Shown here in pieces: positions 25,397 through 33,727 of a DNA stretch of 64,000 nt. The stretch covers positions 26,001 to 90,000 of the forward strand of contig CAUYUJ010001747.1 of the NCBI GenBank assembly GCA_963575745.1, in the 5' to 3' direction. Numbering within the stretch: position 1 is the first letter of the stretch; each line of letters starts with the position of its first letter. The position numbers were made by a program, and so were the translations under genes. This DNA comes from Prorocentrum cordatum. Lineage: Eukaryota; Sar; Dinophyceae; Prorocentrales; Prorocentraceae. Below the pieces are notes generated by a model. The model saw only the letters and a program-made list of their open reading frames with translations, was not told the DNA's origin and did no database searches.

Positions 25397-26880
25397 TTCG
25401 TTGGGAGGCTACATATGTGCAGATGTCTCCCAGGAAGGTCTATTGTGGTGTTTCCCTTCTGTGCTATGGTCAGCTGTCGTCAATTCCTTAGTGTGCTGAG
25501 GTTGATGCAGGCAGAGATGTGGACGCCCCCAGTTTCATCCTTCTGGAAAGAGGCGTAGGGTTGGCAATCACCATGCCGATGTGGGTGCCGAACAGTGTGT
25601 TTCCAGTCGACCTGGCGATGCTGGCGTGCTACAAGGTGTCGACACTCTTGTCGAACTGTCTGTGCCAATTTTCAGTCAACTGCCGGCGTCCTTCTCCTTT
25701 GGCCCAGCGTGGACCTGTCTGGAGTCAAGCGTGTGGCCCCTCTCGCGGATCGTGCTCAAAGTGTCGGCCACCGCTGGGAGCGTTGAGGAAGTATCTGGAG
25801 CTGTGTCACTTGTTTTAGGGGCCATCGAAGCCAGGCCCTTCCTAGCCATGGTCGTTGCCCACAGGACAGTCCGTTGCATGTTAAGCACCATGACAGTCTG
25901 GTCATGGTACCATCGACTTTGATGATTGTTCTGATCAGACTGAACTGCTCATGAGTGCGAGGTGCAAGTTTCATTCATCAGGAGGCCCACTAAGGGGCTT
26001 GGCCTATCGGTGCAGGACCACTCCCACTCGTGCAGCAAAACTAGGGTGGAACTATTTGTGTAGAGGCCGCCCCGCCTGCTCGCGTCGGCAGTATGGGGTC
26101 AAAGTCATGTTTAATCCCGTCATCGAATTCTTTATAGACTTTGAAATGGATTCCCATGTTTCGGACCCTGGTTTGCCGTCGGCTGCGCAGGTGGAGACTG
26201 GACATTTGGTTTCTTCGGCCGCTTGTTTGGCTGCGCATGCAGCCCATGCGCAGTCCGAGTCTGCTGCTGGTGCCTCCGCGGGTGCACTGGCCGATGCCCG
26301 TGCTGTGTTCAAGCGAGTGTTTGCCGCGCCCAAAGGAGAAGAGGCGGCTCGCGCCACTCCCGGGGAAGACCGTGGGGTGCCGCTGGGTTCGGGATCGGCC
26401 TGATTCTGCTCCAGGTTGGCAGCCATGTCTGCTGGCGTGCCCTGCACCACCCTCCGTTGCAAGTGCCATTTCAACGGAGCTCTTTCCAGGCGAAGTCCTG
26501 GGTTCAGGAAGCGTTCTCATTGATGTTCAAAAAATCCTCGTCCTCCTCCCTCCATTATCCCGACGAGTTTCCCTCTAGCCCTCTCTAGGGTTTCGGACGG
26601 AGGAGGTAGAAGGAGGAGGGGGGACGAGGAACGGGGGGAGAGGATGAGACTTTGGGGCCCTGTTGTTTTCGCTTTGCGTCCAGCGCTGCGACCTTGATAT
26701 CGAAGACGCCTGCGGCGAGTCATCGCCGCCCCTTGCCTTTCTCGAAACGCCGGTGCGGCCACATTGAGCCCTACGTAGCATGGCCAACCTGTTGGACATG
26801 TTGTCCCCCCAGCCGTTGTTGAGCCCCTCAGCGAAACACTTGCGGGAGGAAAGGAGGAGGAGAGGGAGGAGATGGCGGAT
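25397..26880. other. Anonymous low-repeat region; possible exons but none identified
   Basis: The least repetitive stretch of the window. Open frames occur on both strands (25951-26403 plus; 26052-26474 minus, reading WESISKSIKNSMTG), but neither shows a known domain and they overlap antisense. Could hold host exons or an old element. Confidence 0.35.
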
Positions 26881-27500
26881 GGAAAGGAGGAAGAGGAAGA
26901 GGAGGCCTCTTGGGGCCCTCCTTGGGGTTTCCTGGGGGCCTGCTGGGCAGCTCTGGGGGCCTCCTGGGGCCTCCCGCGGGCCCAAGCAGTTTCTCGGCCT
27001 TCGGAGGCGCGCTGGGGGGCCTCACGGGGGCCGTCTGCAGGCCCTCCTGCGCAGGGCCGTTTTTGGAAGCCGCTGGGGCCGTCCGTGGGTCGTCTCGGGG
27101 GCCCCTTGGGCTGTGGCCGCCCGTGGGCGCCTTGTGGGCGCCCCACGTGCTGGGTGGGTGCGCCGACGTCTCGCTCGGCGGCCGCCCGCGGACGCTTCGT
27201 CGGCGCCCTGTGCGCTGGGTGGGCTTTCTGCCCGGTGGCCACGTGGCGGTCGCCGGTGTCCGCCTCGTGGGCGCTGCGTGCGCTGGGTGCTCTGTTGGCA
27301 TGTTTGGCCTGGCGATCGTATGTGGGCGCGTCGTGGGCGCCTTGTGCGTTGGTTTGGTGTTATGGGTTTTCGCCCCGTCCCCGCCCGTGGCTGTCTTCGT
27401 GTGGCCTTGTGCCATGTGCGCTGGCTCAGTGTTCCGCGTTTTTCGCCCGGTGGCTGCCAGTGGGCGCCTTCAGCGCTGGATGGCGTTATTGAGCGCACGA
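26881..27500 (+). repeat. CTCTTGGGG unit grading into GTGGGCGCC-type degenerate repeat
   Basis: 26895-27010 is CTCTTGGGGCCCTCC-like. 27110-27480 is a degenerate ~55-60-bp GGGCGCCTTGTGGGCGC...GCTGGGTGGG repeat, open in several frames because of composition. Confidence 0.65.
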
Positions 27501-27930
27501 ATTGTTATGAACTCCGTAGACTGCAGACGTCAATGCCGCCCCATCGATTTCACCGCGCTGAGTGCACCTCCATGCAACACATATAATGTACCACACATGT
27601 TGTACTACACCGTTTTTCACTTTGTAGGTTGCAGCGCGTAGTTTGCACCAGTGGGCGCCCGAGGAACGATGGGCGCCCGAGGAACGAATGGGTTAAGCAG
27701 GTCGCCAAACGTGCTGCTGAGGAGAGAACATGGTGAGTCAGGTTGGAGGGTTGGCGTGAGCTGGCATTGCATGCCCCAGTTGCGTCTACGCGACGGCGTG
27801 TGAGTGAGTGAGTGGTGAATGTGCGCCACGTCGCAGACATCACGTGCATTGCACCCCGTAGATTTTACATCCAGTGCGCAAGATCTCATTGTTTGGGGTC
27901 CCCGCTGGCAAACATATATTTCGCCGTCGT
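27501..27930. other. Anonymous sequence
   Basis: A short GGGCGCCCGAGGAACGA duplication occurs at about 27650-27690. No gene recognised. Confidence 0.35.
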
Positions 27931-27934
27931 GCTC

Positions 27935-28310
27935 CTGCCGCTCAGGAGTCGGACTCTCGCCTGGGAGGTCCCCGCATCTGATTCCAGACTTGCGCTCTCG
28001 CCAGTCACGGCTTGCACTCTCGCCCAGGAGTTCCTCGCAGCGTGCCGAGGACGCGCGCTCTCGCCCGAGACTTCCGCACGATGTTCTCATGAGTCGTTTT
28101 CACGCCTTGCCCGCCTGGCCTGCCCAGTAGGGCCCGCCCGCCCGACCCGCCCGTTGGGGTCCGCCCGCCCGACCCGCCCGTCAAGGGCCGCCCGCCGTGC
28201 GCTTGCTGTGAAGCCCGCCCGCCCGATGTAACGCCTCGCCCGCCCGTGTTGCACAGCAGGCCCGCCCGCCCGACGCGCCAGACTGAATCCCACCCGCCCG
28301 ACCTGCACGG
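27935..28310. repeat. Composite repeat: CTCTCGCC array plus CCCGCCCGACC array, copy 1
   Basis: A degenerate ~50-bp array with GACTCTCGCCTGGGAGGT/GCGCTCTCGCCC (27945-28080) is followed by CCCGCCCGACC-type repeats (28125-28310). The same pair in the same order occurs at 29490-30080. Confidence 0.75.
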
Positions 28311-28429
28311 CAGGGTCCACCGTCTCCCGTGCGTGGACACCCGCGGGCCCGCTCCCGCCGTCCGCCGGGACACCGTAACCATGTCTGATGGCTCTCGGCC
28401 TGCCCCGCCACCGTGCCTAGGTTGCGGGT

Positions 28430-29090
28430 CAGCGTCCTCAGCGATTTTCCTAGGGTCTCTCTGGGGCGCTCTCGGGGGCAGTTTGGGGGCTTCTTGGGAG
28501 CCTCTGGGGGGCCTCTTGGGAGCCTCTGGGGGGCCTCTTAGGAGGGCCTCTTGGAGCCTCCTGGGGGCCTCCTGGGGGCCTCCCTGGACCGAGAGCTCGA
28601 AATGTTCATTCGTGTCCCCCGTCGGGGCCCCCTCTTTGAGCAGTCTTAGGAGCCTCTGGGGCCGTCTTGGGCGCCTCTTGCGCCGTTTTAAGGACATCTT
28701 GTGCCGTTTTGGGATGCTCTTGGAGGCCTCTTGGGCCGTCTTGGGGCGATCTTGGGGGCCTCTTGGGCCGTCCTGGAGCGTCGGCAAGCCGAAGAGGCGA
28801 GAATGCCAACATATTTCAAACATCGTTGGAACATCAACAATACTATACGCCTCTTGGGAGGCCTCTTGGGGCATCTTGGGGGCCTCTTCGGCCGTCTGTG
28901 GGCGTCTTTGGCGTCTTGGACCGATCGTTCGGTGACTCGGGTACCTCTTTGGCCGTCGTTGGGTCCTCGTAGGATCCTCTCAGTGTCACCAAGAGGACCT
29001 TGAGAGGACCTACGAGGACCCTGAGAGGACTCTAGAGGACACTAAGAGGACCTCCTTTGGGTCCTCTTGGCCGTCTTGGGGCCTTCTTGG
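28430..29090 (+). repeat. CCTCTTGGGG-type dispersed repeat unit with two conserved cores
   Basis: Core 1 near 28578-28615 (GAGAGCTCGAAATGTTCATT). Core 2 at 28768-28836 (GAGCGTCGGCAAGCCGAAGA then GGCGAGAATGCC). Both are embedded in CCTCTTGGGAGCC repeats. A 13-bp perfect inverted repeat lies at 28961-28973 and 29009-29021. Confidence 0.85.
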
Positions 29091-29394
29091 CGTCCCAAGG
29101 GCTCAGGCAACACACCCTAGTAGCGCAGGGGACAGCCTGGGAAACTTGGCGTCGGGCCCTTCAGAAGCCTTACGAACCACAAGCCCTCCTACTTCGCAGA
29201 GCTGCATGAGCCTTGGGACACTTCACCACTTGCCGAAGGCACGGTGGCGGACTGTTTCGCAGTTTGACCCAGTGGGTGGTATGACAAAGGAGCCCCCCCC
29301 ATGGGGTATGTTCATGGACGAAGAGGGCGGGAATCATTGGTTTCGGGTATACATGTAGGATGACGCGTGTGGACGTACACAACTAAGTTTTTCG
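29091..29394. other. Anonymous sequence
   Basis: One frame reads NHKPSYFAELHEPWDT, protein-like in composition, but it is broken by stops within about 40 codons and is not identified. Confidence 0.3.
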
Positions 29395-30425
29395 AGCTCT
29401 CACTTCTGACGAACAATCATTGTTGATCCACCTTGTCCAGTGCCCATTGTTGTGTACTTGAAGTGCGCGCGCCACGCTCGCGCCCTGTTTTATGCCAGGG
29501 ACATCTGCCTGCTTAGATCGCAGTGTTGTCCCACGGACTACATCAACACCGGCTCCCGCCTGGGACTTCTTCAGCATTCTGTCAGAGATCACGTCCTCGC
29601 TTGAGACATCTTCGCGGTCCACCCAAGAGTCGCGCTCTTGCCTAGGATGTTTTCGAAGTGCATCAAAGAATCGTGCTCCCGCGCTTCAGGAATCGAGTTC
29701 TTGCCAAATAGTTTGATTGTGTATTCAGGAATCCTGCTCTCGCTTGAAATTTCTGGGCGACTTACTCACGGGTTGTTCCCTCTTTCCTTACTTTTTGGGT
29801 AATCTATTTGAGGATCGCGGTTTCGCCATTCAGGCATCGCTCTCTCGCCTGGGACTTCCTTGCTGCCCGCCTGCTTTACTGTTCCACCTGCCCAGCCCGC
29901 CTGCTCGACCCGTCCGTCCGTCAGGTTTCGCCCGCCCGCCGAAGCCGTCAGAGTCCCCGCTTGCTTGCGTGAAAGCTGGCCCGTTTAAGTGCCCCGCGTC
30001 CGTTCTGCTTAAAAGGTTCCGCCCGCCCGGCCTGCCCGTAAAGATCCGCCGCCTGACTCACCTGGTCGACGTCGCCCGCTCGACCCGCTCGTCTTACCCC
30101 TCGGGGGTGCACTCAGGACTTGGAATGACAAGATCCCACGAACTGGGTCCAGAAGGAAGAAGGTGGGAGTCGAGTGCTCGGGGTGCACACATCGGATGAC
30201 TCGCGAGCGTCCAAGAGGGGGCTTCTCCCTCGTCTGCACACATGCCTCGGACCATGATTTGCGATCCCCCTCTTGGACGCTCATCTCTTAGGCGCCCCCG
30301 ACAGTACGAGCGAACCGTTTTGAATGATTGTTGAACTCTCAGCTCTTCGCAAACATTGTTGATAATCCCACAGGGGCCCATAGTTCTTCAATTGAAGTAC
30401 GCCCTTCGGCTCTTGCGTTTTGGGA
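29395..30425 (+). repeat. ~1-kb composite unit bounded by ~85-bp direct repeats
   Basis: 29395-29480 and 30335-30425 share CTCTCA...AACATTGTTGAT...CCCAT...ACTTGAAGT-type sequence. Between them lie a CTCTCGCC array (29490-29850), a CCCGCCCG array (29880-30080) and a perfect 17-bp inverted repeat (30205-30221 with 30266-30282). Confidence 0.6.
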
Positions 30426-31309
30426 GGCCCAGTAAGTCCTGCGTCTCAAGCTGCGTTGCTGGGCTCCCAGGCTGCAAGGATAAGGAGCGGGACGGGACGT
30501 GACAGAGGCGGAGGAGAGTGGGGGAGGCGAGAACGAGTCAGGGAGGGAATGGGGGAGGTGAACGACGGGGAGAGGAGCGCGAATTGGTCAGCGTGTCTTC
30601 CAATCTGCGTCCGCGCGCAGACCCCGCGGAAAGCAAACCGCTCTGAGGCCTGTGGAGAAGCCCTTCAGCGGGCGAGCGCCTCTGTTGCTCGCTGTCGTGC
30701 CTCCTGCCGTGCAGTCCCTCGCTGCTCGGGCCACCGTCTCGTTGCCTCCTCCGGCCGCTACCTCCTTGGAGTGGGGAGGGCACTTGCCGACATCCGGACG
30801 ACATAGAAACTCGGGTGGGTGGTAAAGGGTGGCAGGGTGGGTGCAGAATTGGGCCCTAAAGGGGCCCCGTAGGGCCCCTTGGAGCCAGCAGGGGCCCAAA
30901 AGGGACCCTACCGGGCCCCTTCAGGCCCTCTTTCCTCGCACCCCATGTAGGTCACCCGCCATCACCACCCGGCCGAGAAATAACAATGCGTCGGGCTTTC
31001 TCTCTCCGTCTTGGGTGCCAGGATTCCCACGGGGTCGGTCCAGCTCGGGTTCGCTCACAAAATGGCATCGCGGAGATGATTGTGATGCCTATTCTTAGCA
31101 TATTGTGTATGCGATGGTCGGCGCGGCTGGTGTCTTGCGGTCTTCTATCGCTCTGCCTTTTGCTGTGGAATGGAGAATTGAAGCTGAGCTGCGTTCATGC
31201 GTGTGCGTGTGCATTTGAACATACGGCCTCTGTGCACGTGCGAAAATATTGATGTTTATGTGACTGCGTGCGAGGTGCGTTCCTGATAATGCGCACTTCA
31301 GCAATTATG
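30426..31309. other. Anonymous sequence with GGGCCC palindromes
   Basis: 30850-30940 is rich in GGGCCCC/GGGGCCC blocks. The rest has no recognised gene. Confidence 0.4.
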
Positions 31310-31930
31310 CGTGTTGCCTGTTTCTCTTTCTCTTCTCTTTCTCCCCCTCTTTCTATCCGCCTCTGAGTATAGCATACAGCATATTCGACGGAGATCACGG
31401 CCTCATTCGCGTGGCCTCACCAGGCAGCATCTCTCTGACATCTCTCTCTTCTTTTCTCTCTCACTCTCTCTCTCTCTACATACATATATTCCCCAATCAG
31501 AGCTTGCCTCTGTAGGGGTCCTAGCGGATTAAAGGTTTAGGTGAGAGGTGCGGCCGATTTCGGTGGCCGGGCCCGGGTGCCCGGGTGCCCGGGTGCCCGG
31601 CGGTGCCCGGGTGCCCGGGTGGCCGGTGAGGTTGGTCGCCGATTTCGGTGGCTGGGCCCGGGTGCCCGGGTGCCCGGGTGCCCGGGGTGCCCAATAGCCC
31701 AATAGCATATAGCCCTATAGCCCTATAGTTTAATAGCCCCATAGCCCTATAGCCCTCTAGCCCTATAGCCCAACAGCCCTATAGCCCTATAGCCCTATAG
31801 CCCCATAGCCTTATAGCCCTATAGCCCTATAGCTCTACAGCCCTATAGCCCTATAGCCTTATAGCCCAATAGCCCTATAGCCCTATAGCCTCATAACCTT
31901 ATACCTTTATAGCCCTACAGCCCCATAGCC
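31310..31930. repeat. CT tract, CCCGGGTG repeat and 8-bp CCCTATAG satellite
   Basis: 31310-31500 is a CTCTCT-rich tract. 31560-31690 is (GCCCGGGT)n. 31690-31930 is an almost regular 8-bp GCCCTATA array. The last ends about 40 bp before the retroelement's left repeat. Confidence 0.9.
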
Positions 31931-31969
31931 CCGACAAACATCTGATTGGTTTTTTTCTCTGGTGTCGTA

Positions 31970-32060
31970 TTGGCGGTTTGTAATTAAACACGTTGTGCAG
32001 AAGTCAGCAAGCCGACAGGGGACGGACGTGGGTCCGTCACCGTTTTTGCTCAAGCTTTTA
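31970..32060 (+). repeat. Retroelement split direct repeat A1
   Basis: Starts TTGGCGGTTTGTAATTAAAC. 88 of 91 bases match A2 at 38226-38316. It lies 18 bp before the first element ATG (32078). Confidence 0.93.
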
Positions 32061-32077
32061 ATTTGCGGCCTCCGCCT

Positions 32078-32764
32078 ATGCAATCCCTCGGGCGCATTCT
32101 CTCGGGGGCACACCACCTGGCCGCCATCGCCGGCAGGCTCGCATCGCAGTGGGCGAGCCAGGCCGGCAACTGTGTGGTGATCGCCAATAGCATCGGCGAC
32201 CTGAGGGTCGCCTTCATTTTTCTCTTCGCCGCAGGGGTGTTCCTGGGCTGCATCGGAGGGTGTCTCTGCTGCAAGGGCCTGGCTCTGAGCCATGGCCGCA
32301 TGGCGAGCTGGTCACAGGATCGGAGTCTTGTTGAAAGACGGAGAGGACTGGCAGACTCGCGTGCTCCTTTGTCCTGGTACTACCGCCGATGCCGAGAGCG
32401 ATCTCCAGATGACTGGCCTGAAAGCAGCGGGGAAGAACGGCAACATATGGTACGCTCTCACACCCGACGGGGACGTGTACATTCACGTGCTGGAACCCCC
32501 GGGAGTCCGGGGATCGGCGCTGTGCGATCAGATGGGCCTGCCCGAGCGGAGCGGGCCCTTGCAGTTCGGGAGGACGTGGCGAGCAGGAGGCAGGATCTAC
32601 GGACAGGAGTGGACCCCGACGCCAGAGGAGTTCGTCGACGCGCTGCAGTTCGCGCTGGGCGGCTCCTTGTTCGAGGCAGCCCCTCAAGTGGCGGACAAGA
32701 CGGTCTCGGTGCTGCGACGGATGAGCAAGAAGGGGCCGCTCCCAGCTGGCGCGGTCTTGGCTAG
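32078..32764 (+). CDS. Small 5' ORF with a predicted membrane segment
   Basis: The first ATG after A1 opens a frame encoding an amphipathic start (MQSLGRILSGAHHLAAIAG) and then a hydrophobic stretch VAFIFLFAAGVFLGCIGGCL, a glycine-zipper-like transmembrane candidate at about residues 43-65. After that it turns into Arg/Ser-rich sequence that overlaps the gag-like ORF in another frame, and it stops at 32764. The meaningful part may be only the first ~75 residues. It might join the gag frame by frameshifting or be a separate peptide. No homologous domain recognised; role unknown. Confidence 0.4.
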   Translation: MQSLGRILSGAHHLAAIAGRLASQWASQAGNCVVIANSIGDLRVAFIFLFAAGVFLGCIGGCLCCKGLALSHGRMASWSQDRSLVERRRGLADSRAPLSWYYRRCRERSPDDWPESSGEERQHMVRSHTRRGRVHSRAGTPGSPGIGAVRSDGPARAERALAVREDVASRRQDLRTGVDPDARGVRRRAAVRAGRLLVRGSPSSGGQDGLGAATDEQEGAAPSWRGLG

Positions 32765-33719
32765 GGCAGCTCCTCCGAGTAGCTTTGTGCGTGGCTCGGG
32801 TGCCCTGCCATCCGCGGTGGGGATGCGCTGGCAGGTTCAGGCCGCCAGTGGCCCAACACCCGAGCGCCGCCCGCTGCAGGACTACGACGTGGACGAGTAC
32901 TGCACCGCGGGCGGCTTCGCGCTGGCATCTCAGGAGGGGGAGCTGCTCCTGCTGAGGGAGGTCGAGAGGTCCTCGCCGGAGGACGACACGGAGGTGGACG
33001 CCAGGCTCCTGCCGCTCGTGGAGGTCGAGGGCGTTCGCAAGCGGTACTTCAAGGACTCGCCCAAGGGGCTCACCGAGACGGCCTGGCGGGAGTGGCCCGT
33101 GCGCGGGCCACGTACGACTGTCTGGTGCGCCATTTTCGTGGGTGACCAGGACAGCCACCCACGCTCGAGACACACTAAGTGGAAGGCCGAGTGCGGTCTC
33201 ACGACTGCCGACGTCGGTGTTTCGGAGCACGAGTTGTGTATGCGAGTATTGGAGCTGGCCATCACCTACGACCAATTGAACATCGGGGAGTTGGCCAGCT
33301 TCGAGCTCATGCTCAGGCGCGCGCAGATGACGGAGTGGAGATACAGAGAGCGCGTGCTGGGGCGTCCACTCCTGGACGACACGGCGGAGGACGAGTTCCT
33401 CTACATGGGGACGGCGGAGACGAGAGGGCTGCTCATGGTGGCCCCGGAGCTGCAGGCTCACATCTCGGACGAGCTGCACCGCGAGTCGGCGGTGCTCAAG
33501 GAGAGGCGCAAGCTCCGCGAGGAGCGCCTGGCGTCCCGCGGGCTACCACCAGCTGGCGGCGGCGGGGGCTCGGCGTCCGCGGCAGCGATGGAGACGAAGA
33601 TCAAGCAGCAGGCGGCTGAGCTCTCGAGGCTCCAGGCGAAGCTCAACCACGGCGGCGGGGGCGACCCAGCCACAGGGGAGAGGCAGGCCGCGGCCAAGGG
33701 CCGCGGCCGAGGCACCTAG
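32292..33719 (+). CDS. Gag-like ORF1 of the YR retroelement
   Basis: 475 codons from ATG 32292. By position (between the left repeat and pol) it is the gag-equivalent, expected to package element RNA. No zinc knuckle was seen. The N-terminus is globular-looking (DGEDWQTRVLLCP; NIWYALTPDGDVYIHVLEPP), the middle is acidic, and the last ~90 residues are helical and basic (ETKIKQQAAELSRLQAKLNH), ending in KGRGRG, a plausible nucleic-acid-binding tail. The frame is fully open and codon composition matches the downstream RT, so it looks functional. Assignment as Gag is by location and architecture, not by a recognised domain. Confidence 0.65.
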   Translation: MAAWRAGHRIGVLLKDGEDWQTRVLLCPGTTADAESDLQMTGLKAAGKNGNIWYALTPDGDVYIHVLEPPGVRGSALCDQMGLPERSGPLQFGRTWRAGGRIYGQEWTPTPEEFVDALQFALGGSLFEAAPQVADKTVSVLRRMSKKGPLPAGAVLARAAPPSSFVRGSGALPSAVGMRWQVQAASGPTPERRPLQDYDVDEYCTAGGFALASQEGELLLLREVERSSPEDDTEVDARLLPLVEVEGVRKRYFKDSPKGLTETAWREWPVRGPRTTVWCAIFVGDQDSHPRSRHTKWKAECGLTTADVGVSEHELCMRVLELAITYDQLNIGELASFELMLRRAQMTEWRYRERVLGRPLLDDTAEDEFLYMGTAETRGLLMVAPELQAHISDELHRESAVLKERRKLREERLASRGLPPAGGGGGSASAAAMETKIKQQAAELSRLQAKLNHGGGGDPATGERQAAAKGRGRGT

Positions 33720-33727
33720 TCGCCCTG

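Noticed and set aside
31690-31930. Possible internal telomere-type array
   Set aside because: The unit is CCCTATAG (8 bp). It does not match the CCCTAAA-type telomere repeat expected for this kind of organism.
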